NCBI RefSeq assembly: GCF_046630445.1
Contig: NC_092336.1
Span: 503,517,001 to 503,581,000, forward strand
Direction of reading: 5' to 3'
From: Rutidosis leptorrhynchoides
Lineage: Eukaryota > Streptophyta > Magnoliopsida > Asterales > Asteraceae
Length of the DNA stretch: 64,000 bases
The position numbers and the translations under genes are program-made. The notes beneath the pieces are model-generated. The model did not search any database. It was not told where the DNA came from and saw nothing but the letters and a program-made list of their open reading frames with translations. Positions within the stretch are counted from its first letter, which is position 1. Each line of letters starts with the position of its first letter. This document shows positions 26,871 to 39,883 of the stretch, one piece after another.

Positions 26871-27042
26871 GTGTGGGGAGAATCAAGTCTTTAAAGGATA
26901 ATATGTATTTCTGTTAGAGTTAGATTGTCTGTTTTCATGTAGTTCTCGAAAATGGAACCCGAATGGTCTTTCCCTAGCAGACCCTAAAGAACTAGTCTTC
27001 TCCCCCCATTCTGAATTTTTATTTTTTTTAGGTTTTTACGAA

Positions 27043-27426
27043 ATGAAGACTTCCTGTGAACTAAACCATGGTCTAATGCTACACGCTTTGATCACTAAAC
27101 GTAATAATGACACACTTCCGAGTGAAATAGTATCAGTAATCAGAGAAAGATTGGACGGAGTAAGAAAGGAATCCAGATGCGAAGATAATAAGTTACAATT
27201 TGGTAAAGGAAAATCAAAATTCGCAGCAAAAAGAAGAGCACGAAACCTTGAAAGATGTCACAAATGCGGAAAATGGTCACATGGAGGTAAATGTTCAAAT
27301 AATCAAACCTATTCAAATACCGAATTTGTTACTTTATGCAGAGATGGACCGTTCATATGTTTAGAAGAAAAAACACTGAATGCTCGAGGTTACGCCTATG
27401 TAGCTATGGAAAACCAATTAAACTGA
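27043..27426 (+). CDS. Small zinc-knuckle protein after pol
   Basis: A 127-codon frame with a basic middle (RRARNLERCHKCGKW) and a C-x2-C-x4-H-x3-C knuckle (CHKCGKWSHGGKC). It lies 170 bp after the pol stop. Such a knuckle suggests nucleic-acid binding, but a separate small ORF at this site is not something I recognise as standard for Athila. It could be a displaced Gag piece or a captured fragment. Confidence 0.45.
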   Translation: MKTSCELNHGLMLHALITKRNNDTLPSEIVSVIRERLDGVRKESRCEDNKLQFGKGKSKFAAKRRARNLERCHKCGKWSHGGKCSNNQTYSNTEFVTLCRDGPFICLEEKTLNARGYAYVAMENQLN

Positions 27427-28390
27427 CTATCTTATGAATGGGATAGATCATATAACTAAGAATACTATCTCACAGGTAAGTCTGTACAGTTTTTAATTTT
27501 TTTATTTTTATTTTTAACCTTTTGATAATAAACGCCAATTTGTTCGCTATAAAGTATTAAATTGGTATTGAATGAAATTAGGTTTGGCGACCGAAATTAT
27601 TGATATCATACAAAAATTTATTACATCACTGCGAAATTTAACGTTTATTCTCAAGGTATAAAATTCTTTAATCAATCAACCCAAAATATGTCAAAAATTC
27701 GTCATGAGTTAAATTAGGTCATGAAACCGAAATTACTTTACCAAAAAGAGGGGCGTATATTTTTGATAATATTTGATTGATTAAAGTGGGATAAAAGCCA
27801 AAAAGATTTTTAATTTTATTTTTTACCATGTTTTTAGAATTAATATATAAATATTAAATTAATATTTTGAACTTTGTAAAATCAATATATTTAAGTTTGT
27901 AAATATTTGAAAAATTAATCTTTTTAATATAAATTTGTATGTATAAAAACAAAAATATAATATAAGTTTGGTGTGAATTAATAATATGAATTTTTAATTA
28001 AGTTTGGTGTGAATTTTTAATTTTATGCATTTTAAATTTAAGTTTGTGTGAATTTAAAAACAAAAATTTACTTTATTTCGCTAAGTTAAAAATATGATTT
28101 TAAAAATTCGTCGTGAGTTGAAGACTAGGTCGTTGAACTGAAATTGCTTTACCCGAGGGAGGGACGAGAACTTTTATTATTATTATTTTTAATTTTATTG
28201 AATTAAAGTATGCCAAAAACATTAAAAAAAAACCCAAAAATCTTTACTTTTAAAACCGCGCTTTGATTTGACAAATTTTAAAATTTTTGTCAAGGGACAG
28301 ACTAGGACAACGATCCGAAACGCCCTCGCTCCTAAAGAAAAACAAAATTTTTAGAATTTTATTAATTATATGTTTTAGAAGTTATAAGGT

Positions 28391-28437
<47 letters not shown>

Positions 28438-29311
28438 TACTGTACCCGGGGACTCCATGCGATCGCATGGAGTTTGGCCTTTGCAGCCATGCGATCGCAT
28501 GGCCCTGGAAATCAGGCCAGACATAAAAGTCCCAGTCGACCTGCTTCTGCCTCACACCAACACACACACAACACATACGAAAATACTCTCAAATCTTCAT
28601 CAAAATTCACCAAAATCTACCGTAATTCGTCATTTTTTTTGCTCTAATCATGCCTAGATTCTCATTCTTCAGCAAAATGGTAAAAATTACACCCCTAAAC
28701 TCTATAAATTCCTAGTTTTTGTGATAATTATCAATTTTTTACCTAATGCAATTTTGTTAATTTCTAGTGTAATTAGTGTTAAATTGTTAGTATTTTATGC
28801 ATGTATAACCTAGATTAATGCTATTTAACATGATTTGAAGCCAAAAACTTCAAAATTTTTAGAAATCTAGGGTTAGTGTTCTTGAGCAATTTGGGGCTTT
28901 TTGATATAAACAGGTTATGGTTAATTTTTGTCATGAATTATTGCTAAATTGAGTAGTGTAACATGTTTAGATAGTTAAATGATCCAAACATTGATCCTAA
29001 ACATGATTTTTGAAGATTAAAGTGGACTTTTTAAGTTCAAAATTCATGAACTTGATTAATTTGATGTAATTGCCATTTGAGACTTGTTTAATTATTAGTA
29101 ATGACTATTTTGACATGTTATTTGAGTTAAATGCTTATGAACTTTGTATACATTTTCATATGTGCTTATTTGAAAAGTGTAGAATTGTGAAAAATTGTGA
29201 AAATGTGTATAAGTTTAATTTTGATTTAACAAGTTATAGTGATTGTTTTAAGTTGTTATTTTGCTAACACTAATGCATATTTGGATGCACAAATTTTGTG
29301 TTTAATGTGTT
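27427..29311 (+). other. Non-coding spacer of the Athila-like element
   Basis: AT-rich with no gene. It contains two similar blocks around the phrase CGTCATGAGTT / CGTCGTGAGTT (about 27700 and 28110), a poly(A) run at about 28397-28430, and two perfect palindromes at 28452-28473 and 28486-28503 built on CCATGCGATCGCATGG. Confidence 0.7.
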
Positions 29312-30841
29312 TTGCAGAAATCCGATACTGGAGGTTCAGGAGCATCATCATCTAGACGACCAGCACCAGCACCAGAACCAGAACCAGAAATGCAACACGA
29401 ACAAGAACCACAACAAGAACCACAACAACAGCCTGATCAGCACATACCTTATTATGATCCAGTACAGTTTGTTGATGAATTCATAGTATTCCCAATGAGG
29501 CCGCCAGTAGAATTCCCAACGATTCCTGAGCACACTCTGCATCCTAATCTAAGATTTGATAGGAGATGGAGAGATTACGAGACATATCAAAGGAACAAAT
29601 TCAAATTGGTAACAAAAAATGTAGAGGTGCCAAGGGTAATCGATTGGGCCCCTTTGGAAACGGTCCATCTAGCTGACCGTGTTAGACAGCTTTTAGTTCA
29701 AAGGTATGGCAGTTCTTCTTTTACAGATTGGGAACGTCTTTTCACCATTCGTAGACCTGTATATAAGGAATGGTGTGTTGAGTTGATGAGTACTGTATCA
29801 CTTGATACAAATATAGTTAGAATAGATGATAGAAGATTTCTTAGGTTTATCCTTGGCGGTAGGATGTACAGAATGTCCATGCTGGACATGGCCAGGGCCT
29901 TACAGATATATACTCCTGGTGAGTTGCTACTACCCGATTGTACAAACTTGATTCATTATGGTGAAAGGGTAGATAGCAACTTTGACGCTGACGCCATTTG
30001 GAGGCGTATGTCACATTTTGATGTTTTTACACGAGCATGAGGACACTCCTATACACATATTGACAGAGCCGAGCTTCATATTATTCATAGATTTTTGGCT
30101 AACTCGATTACACAGAGAGGTCACAATAAAGAAAATATTACCTTACATGATTTATTCTACCTAAAGTGTATTCGGGATCCTAGAAGCTTTGTCAATATCC
30201 CTTACTGTGTTGCTTTTTATTTATCTAAAATGGTAGACGGAATGCAGGAAGGGAGTATAATAGGAGGAGGTATTTTTGTTACTCTCATTGGAGAGTATTT
30301 AGGTGTTGATAGGAACCAAGGGGGTCCATTACAGCTTTGTAGAGAAAAGGTTGAGCCCTTAGGATTGAAAGTTTATATGGGTGCTAAGGTTTTGAAAAGT
30401 AGACGTAACCAGGCAGTACCCTATGAGGGATCTCATCCTCAGGTAGAGAGAGGCTCAGACGAGGAAATGGAGGAGGCGGAAGACATTAGGGATGTCTTTC
30501 GAGATGCTATTCTTGACGTCCACGTTCGTATAGATGAGGAAGCAATGACAAACGCGGCCAGACATAGTATGTATGAGCAGTGGAACTCCGAGCGAGTAAA
30601 CGAGGATTATAGGCGACGCCAACACGATAGCTGGTTAGTTCATCAGCACCAAATCATGAGCCAGCTATCATATCAGGTACCAAATAACTATGTACCTACT
30701 CGACCTGCTCATTTTCCGTCACACAGCCCCGATATCCGACCACCCTTTAACCGGTATGACTATAACCAAGCCTATCAAAACACCTATAACCAACAATGGA
30801 ACCCACCTGACGAGATGAACTGGAACCCATATCCAGACTGA
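29312..30841 (+). pseudogene. ATHILA ORF-1-like protein, one internal stop
   Basis: One reading frame of 510 codons is broken only by TGA at 30038-30040. It begins with an acidic Pro/Glu/Gln-rich tail (PAPEPEPE, QEPQQEPQQQ). The block RWRDYETYQRNKF, VPRVIDWAPLE and the RRFLRFILGGRMYRMSM region follow, matching the plant ATHILA ORF-1 family. The second half has HRFLANSITQRG and LHDLFYLKCIRDP. The frame sits after integrase, in the place where some Athila elements carry an env-like gene; its function is unknown. The C-terminal region is Tyr/Asn/Pro-rich. The stop fits a C to T change in an arginine codon. Confidence 0.75.
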
Positions 30842-32960
30842 TTTAGTTCCATTTGGTTATTTATATGATTTTTATGTTTTTATCTTTTTACTTATTCATG
30901 TTTAAACTTATGTTATTGAATATACTTATGTAATCTTTATCATTTTTATTATTATTGTGTACTAATATTTCACATTTAGGATTTGAAAGTGGGATATTAA
31001 GTCCCATTTCAAATTGCCATGCATGTTTATATTTGTATGTATGTATATTGTAAATTGTACAAAATAGGGTAAAACAGCGCATTTTCAAAGACTGGCATTA
31101 AGTTCAGCAAAAGCAACTAATTTTGACGACAAGATGACAAATAAATGTGATGTAATAACAGACGGAATGAATAAATGATATGCACCATTTATCATTCAGC
31201 AAACAAACGCCAATATGTTTGGAAACTTTGATAAAATTAAATCATTTCTATGCTAATCACCCTCAATAATTTATATTGTTACTGATTTCTTGCAAATGAG
31301 AGCATTGCAAGATCTTAAGTGTGGGAAGGGGTTAAATTCTTTCGGATTTTTAAAATTTTTATCTTAAACACTTGGTTACCATTAAAAATACTAGTAACGT
31401 AGTAGTTGTATTAGAATCTAGTGCTCTCTGATAATAAAGAACAGCCCTAGTCTTATATACTGACTACCCAATTCTAGTAAAATTTTTCAAAATTTTCAAT
31501 TAAATGAACTCAAAATCATGTTTATACATATTTATGAACGATAAAACTAGGTGTTAACACCGAAATTATTGTTACCTCGGAAAGGACATAAATTGAGAAA
31601 CAAACCAAAATGTTAAAATTCATTTAAAATGGAATAGAGGACAATAAAAAGGAAAATAAAAGCCAAGTGTGGGAAAAATTACCAAGTTATCTTAAACATA
31701 TGTCACATATTTCTGTAACAAATAATTGAAGATACTTTTGCTTTGGACTAAACTAAACTGTTTTACCTGATGAAAGAAAAGAAGAGATGGATCTACACGA
31801 TAAATCAATTCCATCGTTAAAAGGAAGTAAAGTCTTTCGAAAAAGAAACGCGCTTCTTGATTTAGGTCATGAAGTTGTCGTCCAGACCAGCTGTAGGTTG
31901 ATGAAAAATCTAGAAAAGTCATCTCTAAAATCAGCAGAAAATCCACGGTCCTCGGCATAAAACAGGGTCGCCAAGTGGTCAGATTTATCCTAACCATGAG
32001 AAGGATTTATCTCGTACAATGGGGGCACCGTGTAAATTAGCTTGATAAGACTAATGAATCAGACCCCCAGAAAGGATAATCTCCTTAAAAGATCAAAAAT
32101 CAGCTTTTAAGACTGATATTACTCAATCCTAGAGATTGACCTTAAAGATTGAGAATTACAAACTCATGGAATTCAATGATATCTAAACTCGAGCTTGAAC
32201 GAGAAAATATTTTGATCAAATTATAAACCGATTTGTTTTCTGAAAACCCATTTTCAATGCGTTCATTACCATTGAACGTAAAATCCTAGGAATTCACCTG
32301 GAATTCATTAGGTCACCTGAACCAAATCGGGTGTCAACCGTAAGAACGATGGTTGCATAGCATGGTCAAAGACAGGACCTTGTGCCAGACCGAAAAATTA
32401 TAAGGGTGAGCTTTACTATTGCTCCTACAAAGGATAGTAATTGCGTCCGACACGTTAAAGACCATAATCAAAAGCATGTCACGGGACATTGCCTTAACAG
32501 TTGCTTGTTCAACGCTTTCCTTTACAAACGGACGGTAGTTTACCGAAAGGTAATATTCAGAACAAGTAAACTGGACGTGTTGCTTTCCCAATACAAGGTT
32601 AGCAAGTGGGTGACACAAAACCGCAAGTTTTGAGCTAAAATTTTCAAATCTGAAACCCACCAAACCCACAAAAATATTTTGCAAACACCGGTGAAGGGTT
32701 ATTCCGGAAAACTTATCTAGGGTAAAAGCTAGATTTAATTTTAAAAAAAAAAAAAGATCAAATGTTTTCATAAAGATCCAATTTCCTTAATGGATCTAAA
32801 TTTTATAGTCATGTGGGACTGTAAACCACATCGTTACTACCATTGTTTATACCGCCGTATTGAAATCACTGATGTACAAAGTGTGAAGAATAAAGAAGTG
32901 ATTCTAGTATTTCAAGACTATATTGCTTGAGGACAAGCAACGCTCAAGTGTGGGAATATT
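30842..32960 (+). other. 3' untranslated region and polypurine tract of the Athila-like element
   Basis: No gene seen. The part from about 31300 matches the interior of the element at 6795-8500 in opposite orientation. The G-rich CAAGTGTGGGAATATT (32945-32960) just before the LTR is the likely polypurine tract. Confidence 0.7.
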
Positions 32961-34953
32961 TGATAATGTTAAAAACGAACATATATTTCATAGCATTATC
33001 CCTCAAGAAATACAAGCTTTTAGTTGCGATTGTTTTATTTACAAGTGATATTCGTTTAAATAATAAAAGGTGAAGACAAAGACAGATTCGACGAATTGAA
33101 GACGCAAACGACCAAAAAGCTCAAAAGTACAAAATACAATCAAAGAGGTTCCAATTATTGATAAGAAACGTCTCAGAATTACAAGAGTACAAGATTCAAA
33201 ACGCAAAGTACAAGATATTAAATTGTACGCAAGGACGTTTGAAAATCCGGAACCGGGACCAGAGTCAACTCTCAACGCTCGACGCAACGGACTAAAAATT
33301 ACAAGTCAACTATGCACATGAATATAATATAATATATAATTAATTCTTAAAATTAATATATATATATTATATCATATTATAAAACCGTCGGCATAAAAAA
33401 ACAAAGACTTTTGAGCCTCCCCAGCTGGCCATGCTATCGCATGGCCTTGAAGGGCAAAGCCCATGCGATCGCATGAGCCCTTTTTCCAGGCATGTCCTAT
33501 AAAGTTCGCGAGTTTTGGACGCGAAAACACACATCTTTTTCTTCTCCTCATTCAACGTATAATATTTATATTTATATTATAATTTTAATTTTAATTTTAA
33601 TTTATAATAATAAGGGTGTGTTAGTGAATGTTGTAAGGGTGTAAGTCGAAATTCTGTCCGTGTAACGCTACGCTATTTTTAATCATTGTAAGTTATGTTC
33701 AACCTTTTTAATTTAATGTCTCGTAGCTAAGTTATTATTATGCTTATTTAATCCGAAGTAATCATGATGTTGGGCTAAAAATATTAAAATTGGATAATTG
33801 GGCTTTGTACCATAATTGGGGTTTGGACAAAAGAACGACACTTGTGGAAATTAGACTATGGGCTATTAATGGGCTTTATATTTGTTTAACTAAATGATAG
33901 TTTGTTAATGTTAATATAAAGATTTACAATTGGGCGTCCCTATAAATAACCATTTACACTCGATCGGACACGATGGGCGGGGTATTTATATGTACGAATA
34001 ATCGTTCATTTAACCGGACACGGGAATGGATTAATAGCCACTAGAATTATTAAAACAGGGGTAAAATTATGTACAAGGACACTTGGCATAATTGATAACA
34101 AAGTATTAAAACTTTGGGTTACACTCAGTCGACATCCTGGTGTAATTATTAAACAAAGTATTAAAATCTTGTTACAGTTTAAGTCCCCAATTAGTTGGAA
34201 TATTTAACTTCGGGTATAAGGATAATTTGATGAGGACACTCGCACTTTATATTTATGACTGATGGACTGTTATGGACAAAAACCAGACGGACATATTAAA
34301 TAATCCAGGACAAAGGACAATTAACCCATGGGCATAAAACTAAAATCAACACGTCAAACATCATGATTACGGAAGTTTAAATAAGCATAATTCTTTTATT
34401 TCATATTTAATTTCCTTTATTTTATATTTAATTACACTTCTAATTATCGCACTTTTATTTTTTGTTATTGTATTTAATTGCACTTTTAATTATCGTACTT
34501 TTTAATTATCGCAAGTTTATTTTATCGCACTTTTATTTATCGCAATTTCATTATCGTTATTTACTTTACGCTTTAAATTAAGTCTTTTATTTATTTAATA
34601 TTTTACATTTGGTTTTAACTGCAACTAAAGTTTTAAAATCGACAAACCGGTCATTACACGGTAAAAACCCCCCCTTTAAAATAATAATATTACTTATATA
34701 TATATTCGTATTTTTATAAATTAAACTAATATAGCGTTAAGCTTTGATTAAAAGATTCCCTGTGGAACGAACCGGACTTACTAAAAACTACACTACTGTA
34801 CGATTAGGTACATTGCCTATAAGTGTTGTAGCAAGGTTTAAGTATATCCATTCAATAAATAAATAAATAAATATCTTGTGTAAAATTGTATCGTATTTAA
34901 TATTATTTCCTTGTAAAATATAAGCTATTTTATATACACCTCTGCGCATATCA
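32961..34953 (+). repeat. 3' LTR of the Athila-like element
   Basis: 1993 bp beginning TGATAATG and ending GCGCATATCA. It shares blocks with the LTRs at 4886-6794 and 11155-13008 in reverse; for example the word GGACAAAAGAACGACACTTG occurs near 33825 and, inverted, near 5830 and 12100. Two palindromes of the ATGCGATCGCAT type are at 33427-33446 (one mismatch) and 33462-33475. Confidence 0.88.
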
Positions 34954-36146
34954 CAGCCCTTATTCAGGAAGTCAGATTAATCATCTGGGAAGAAGCCCCA
35001 ATGACTCAAAGGTTTACTTTCGAGGCGTTAGACAAAACCTTGCGAGACATTTTGGGGGCTAAGGACGACGCAAACAGGTCGAAGCTATTTGGGGGTATGC
35101 CTATCCTATTAGGAGGAGACTTCCGGAAAATCCTACCCGTGATACCAAAAGGCAAGAGACAAGACATTATTCAGGCATGCATCAATAGATCGGATCTATG
35201 GCAACACTGCCAGCTGCATACCCTTTCCCGCATCATGCACGTCAACGAATACAATTCTGATGGTCACCATGATACCCGAAAGCATGCCTTCAATAAATGG
35301 GTGCTGGATGTAGGAGAAGGTAAAGTTCAAGCAAGGCGTAAAGATGGAGAGGACGAACCAACGTGGATAAAGATTCCCGATGAATACATTGTCATATCCG
35401 AAAAATCACCCATTGAAACCATTGTTGACACAATATTCCCAGATTACACTATAAGACAAGAAGATGAAGAATATTTGCGTGAACGCGCGATCTTGATGCC
35501 CTGGAATGATGACGCGGACCAGATTAACAAACACATGTTCAAGAAACTCAACGGTGCAACAATGACGTTTAAAAGCACTAACGAGATTTGCAAGGGTTCA
35601 ACAGACAACATCGAGCAACACCACGCCTACCCGGTAGAATTCTTAAATAAATTAAATTTCCCAGGAGTCCCTCCTCACAAGCTTAAGCTAAAAGTAGGCC
35701 AGCCAATTATGCTATTACGAAACCTATCCCCGAGTTCAGGCATGTGTAATGGAACGCACCTAATCATAACCGAATTCCAAAAATTTGTTCTCCAGGCTAG
35801 AATAATCACTGGCTCCCATGTAGGGAAATCAGTTATCATACCGAGAATTGTCCTGACTTCGACCCAAACAAAGTGGCCCTTTGTCATTCAGCGAATACAG
35901 TTTCCGGTCAGACCATGTTACGCAATGACGATAAACAAAAGCCAAGGGCAGTCGTTAAAATTTGTTGGCCTTTATCTCCCAAAACCTGTCTTTAGCCACG
36001 GTCAACTGTATGTAGCCCTTTTAAGAGTCACTGACCCGAACGGCCTAAAAATAGTAATGGTCGATGACGATGATCGAACTTTGAAGGGCCACACAAGAAA
36101 TGTTGTCTACAAAGAAACCTTCTTCAACTTGAACCACAGTTTATAA
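34954..36146 (+). pseudogene. Helitron PIF1-like helicase, C-terminal two thirds
   Basis: Open in one frame from 34956 to the stop at 36146. It contains Walker B as LIIWEEAPM (the family has Asp where the first Glu stands), motif III GGDFRKILPVIP, and motif V/VI sequences MTINKSQGQSL and QLYVALLRVT. The latter has Leu where the family usually has Ser. PIF1-type helicases unwind DNA 5' to 3'; in Helitrons this domain drives strand displacement after Rep nicking. The frame is intact here, but the P-loop exon upstream is mutated and separated by a retroelement and a deletion. Confidence 0.9.
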
Positions 36147-37018
36147 AGGTACCACTAGACCCTAACCATATTTTTTCGTTTGATCACCTTACATATTCTA
36201 TACATATAAAAAATACCCAGCTTTCTGTTTATGTGATTTTGTTCCAGATACATATTTGGGAGAATAAAAGTGCTGCTAACCCTGTGGTGACCTGAGGCTC
36301 GGGTGCTGACTCTGGATTACCAACTAATTTGGTTTTCCATCCCTTTCTTTATGTTCAGGTAAAATCAACTTATTCTAAACTTTGATGTTTGAAATTTTTT
36401 AACTTAGTATTTTAATAATTGGCTTACACAGGCTTTAGTGTCGAAGATTTTAACAGGAATAGATAATTTCTATTCAGCATTTTTAGTTACAAAAGAGAGA
36501 TTTACAAACTTTATGTATGCACACAATTTGTTAACTATATAATTTGTTTTTCCGTTTTATTTATTGCAACACCAACAGTTTTTATGTATGAATGGGCAGG
36601 TGGTATACACTCATCATCTTATGAGCTTTTACTGTTTTATCTGAATCTCATGTTTTTGGAACATTATTTCTAACTGTAATCACTATATCACCCCGCTTTC
36701 ATGATGGCGTACTTAATGTGCAAATTATTGCCAACAGGTTGCATTAAGGCTGTTGTCATGGTACGCGTCATAGCAGAGCTTGGATCAGCTATGGACCCTA
36801 CTGTACAGAATTCGCATGGAAACTCCAACAAATCTACTACTTCACCGGCTCTTTAGCATTCACATGTTCTTTGTTGTTTTTTTGAACGTTTCAATGCTAC
36901 TTCAATTTTCATTACCAAATTTTGCATCCTATCCTTCATGTTTATTATACAGTTTATACAACCTGCAACAACCTTAGTCTTTGTCAAACGACTTCATCAC
37001 CACATCCCATAACGTTAT

Positions 37019-37047
37019 CCGTGCAACGCACAGGCAATGCACCTCGT
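37019..37047 (+). other. Degenerate Helitron 3' terminus
   Basis: CCGTGCAACGCACAGG forms a GTGC/GCAC stem with a damaged outer pair. ACCTCGT follows after a short spacer, one base away from CTAGT. It looks like an eroded 3' end upstream of the intact one. Confidence 0.5.
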
Positions 37048-37559
37048 ATATATGATGGTTGAATTACACTTAAAGTTTTTGCTATGAAATGTTTGCCCAT
37101 TAATGCTTAAAGATATTGTTCAGTCATTGTCAGCGGTTAACATATAAAAATCACTTTTTACGAATTCAAGTTTGATATTTTATCGATTCTTTGTCAATTG
37201 TAATTAAAATAATCATTTTGTAATCCTTATATTTAAATCTATGTTTGCTTTCCTTCATTTGAGATTTGACATAATAGTATTAGTTTGTACTAAAAGAATA
37301 TTCAATTAGAGATTTACATAAAAACTATTATTAACGATCAGTTTCAAGCAATGTTTTACGAATTCATGTTTGGAGTTTTATCGATTGATTCTCAAATGAA
37401 ATTAAAATGGTTCCACGGGCTCATAATTTATGTGTTATTATTCAATACCAAGGCTTTCTAAATAAATATTATCAATAATAAATGATTTTTATATAGTAAT
37501 TGTATTATCATTTGATAAGTATCACTACTAACGTTATCGAATAATAATTTATATAATCA

Positions 37560-37587
37560 CCGTGCAGCGCACGGGCTCATAAAACTA

Positions 37588-37588
<1 letters not shown>
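37560..37588 (+). other. Helitron 3' terminus: hairpin plus CTAG
   Basis: A 6-bp GC-rich stem CCGTGC/GCACGG with AGC loop, ten bases, then CTAG followed by host T. This is the standard Helitron 3' end, acting as the transposition stop signal. Confidence 0.9.
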
Positions 37589-37619
<31 letters not shown>

Positions 37620-37621
<2 letters not shown>

Positions 37622-38234
37622 GCACGATCCATGGATAAGCTTAAAAGGAGTACAAACCGGATAAGCAAAATAAATTTTTTTTTTTTTTGAATTTTTTTTT
37701 ACATTCATAAATCTGCATTAAAATGCACCTCTAATCAATTTTTTTCATAAAAAAAAAGTTCAAGATCTTTCAAAAATCGATGATGAATGGTAAAATTAAC
37801 CATTCATCGGGTTAATTTATCATTCATCTTGTTTACGCTAAATGATAAAATTAATCAATGCTAAAAAAACCAGATGAATGGTTAAATTAACCATTCATCT
37901 GTTTTTTTATCATTCATCATAAACAGATGAATGGTTAAATTAACCATTCATCTGCTTTTTTTAGCATTGATTAATTTTATCATTCATCGCGAACAAAAAT
38001 GAATGATAAATTAATCAGATGAATGGTTAATTTTACCATTCATCATCAATTTTTACCATTCATCATTGATGTTTACCATTCATCATCGATTTTCGAACGA
38101 TTTTGTTCAAAAACTTTTTAAAATTTTTTCGTTTTCTTCTATTTGCATATTAAAGGATCGTTTTTTTTTTTTTTTAAATTGAAATTTTACTTATCCAGTT
38201 TGTGCCACATTTAGTGCTTATCCATGGATTGATC

Positions 38235-38237
<3 letters not shown>
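37620..38237. mobile_element. MITE with about 50-bp imperfect terminal inverted repeats
   Basis: The left end (37620-37673) contains ATCCATGGATAAGC and ACAAACCGGATAAG. The right end, reversed, contains ATCCATGGATAAGC and ACAAACTGGATAAG (38176-38237). Both ends abut TA microsatellite, compatible with a TA target. The centre (37779-38090) is filled with inverted copies of GATGAATGGTTAA / TTAACCATTCATC, which can fold into a series of long hairpins. No transposase frame is present. Confidence 0.75.

Positions 38238-38323
<86 letters not shown>
38238..38323. repeat. (TA)n microsatellite
   Basis: Unbroken AT dinucleotide run between the MITE and a second MITE terminus. Confidence 0.95.
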
Positions 38324-38327
<4 letters not shown>

Positions 38328-38372
38328 TTCAATCCATGGCTAAGCACTAAATGGGGTACAAACCGGATAAGT
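38324..38372. mobile_element. Second copy of the MITE terminus
   Basis: ATCCATGGCTAAGC and ACAAACCGGATAAG repeat the terminal inverted repeat of 37620-38237. It is oriented like the left end, but no matching right end follows before 38562. Probably a truncated second copy. Confidence 0.6.
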
Positions 38373-38567
38373 AAATATGGGCCTCACATTAAGAAAAAGT
38401 TTAATTTTATATCAAAAACGCGGAGGGGCAAAATAGTAATTTTGTAAATCAATTTATGTATCCAGCGTGTTTCTTCATCCCCAAATTTCATTTTCATAAA
38501 CCCTAAACTAAATGTTCCCTTATTTTCTGACGATTTCATCTGGAAGCTAAATTGTAGAAACACTAGT

Positions 38568-38591
38568 GAAAAGACCCGTGAATTCACGGGT
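38568..38591 (-). other. 3' hairpin of the second Helitron
   Basis: CCCGTGAATTCACGGG, a perfect 16-base palindrome at 38576-38591, lies nine bases before the CTAG end on the minus strand. It differs in sequence from the hairpin of the large Helitron, so the two belong to different families. Confidence 0.85.
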
Positions 38592-38898
38592 TCGTTAAAA
38601 AGAATATACGAAGACTATTCAATTCAAAGAATAATTATAAGAAAACATACAATATCATTAAGTTGAAAAATAACATAATATAAACTGAGTTTATTACAAT
38701 AAATAATATAAAGTCTCGTAATCTTTGTAGCATTATTTTATAAACTACCGTCCATTGTTGGCTGTAGTACATTCTTTCGTTGTACCCATCATGAGTTTAA
38801 CGTACAAATCAATACGTGACACCCACACCAACATGACATATCACAATGGGTTCCGAAATGATATAAACTGAAATCAAATCATCATGAAAGGGTGAAGA

Positions 38899-38904
<6 letters not shown>

Positions 38905-38978
<74 letters not shown>
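38905..38978. repeat. (TA)n microsatellite
   Basis: Dinucleotide run inside the second Helitron; it produces an artefactual Tyr-Ile frame. Confidence 0.95.
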
Positions 38979-38980
<2 letters not shown>

Positions 38981-39119
38981 TATCAACGTAGAGAAAGGTG
39001 GAAATGTCATTAACAGAGACCAACCATGCGATCTTATTGTTGATTCTTGAAAAGCTATCTCCGTTATGAATAACATATTTTGTAAGCTAATCATCCAACA
39101 AATTTCAAAGACATAAATT

Positions 39120-39178
39120 AGCAAACGTACCTTCTACATCCGGATACTGGTCTGTTGCTGCGTTCGGTAGATCTTTTT
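39120..39178 (-). pseudogene. Possible captured exon, gene unknown
   Basis: On the minus strand an open stretch reads DLPNAATDQYPDVE and ends in a GTACG donor-like site. I do not recognise the gene. The value is only that it is exon-like and on the capture strand. Confidence 0.25.
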
Positions 39179-39883
39179 ATAGGCACAACTTGGAAATCAA
39201 AGACACGCTATGCAAAATGAGAATCGGTTAGTTAAATCGCTTCCCATGTGTCTTGGTCTTATAGTTGCAAGCAATACACGTTGATCATGTTCATTAGTCC
39301 TACATTCATATTTTCAAAACATTAAATATAATATCATCAACCTCAATCACTCTAATGGTCTAACACAAATACCACTTTTATCATTGTCAGGTGAATAATT
39401 AGATAAATTTTAATCTGAGAAAACTACAAAAGCATTCAATGTGGGTTTATTCAACATCACCACTTGGCTAATAATTTAGTTTGAGATCCTAAAATATGAT
39501 GATCCTGATCAAATCACTATGTGGTTTTCAGTAAATGTGGATCACATACACATTAATTTGAAGAATACAAACTTCAATAGCCTTCAAAGCAACAACAATA
39601 GATTTCCTTTTATACCATCTTGATCCATTTTATACCAATTTATGGTACATAAAATAAGCGCAACTACATATTATCTAGCAAAAACACCAATAAGTCCAAC
39701 TTTAAAAACGTGATGAAATAATACAAAAAGAGCTTATGTTTGCTTTCTATCACCATAATCTATCTTTAAAATAATTTGGGCAAATCAGATTGAAGGAAAA
39801 TGTAGATCATAAGCCTCTATATTCTATCATGACATTCAAATAAAATACCTTTAATAGCCTGCAAAGCATATAAATAACAATAC

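Larger units (their letters stand above)
25097..34953 (+). mobile_element. 5'-truncated Athila-like Ty3 retrotransposon
   Basis: The order is RNase H, integrase, a zinc-knuckle ORF, a long non-coding stretch, an ATHILA ORF-1-like frame, a polypurine tract and a single 3' LTR. The 5' LTR, gag, protease and reverse transcriptase are absent. The left edge joins helicase coding sequence directly at about 25080-25100. Helitron coding resumes right after the LTR end at 34954, so the insertion target was the helicase gene. With the left end lost there is no target duplication to check. Confidence 0.88.
36147..37588 (+). other. Helitron 3' tail
   Basis: Non-coding 1.4 kb after the helicase stop. It holds two Helitron-like ends: a degenerate hairpin plus CCTCGT at 37019-37047, and the intact hairpin plus CTAG at 37560-37588. 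No gene is recognised; the open frame at 36780-36977 has no motif. Confidence 0.7.

Noticed and set aside
38905..39124. Membrane-protein-like frame with a Tyr-Ile repeat
   Set aside because: The repeat is a (TA)n microsatellite.
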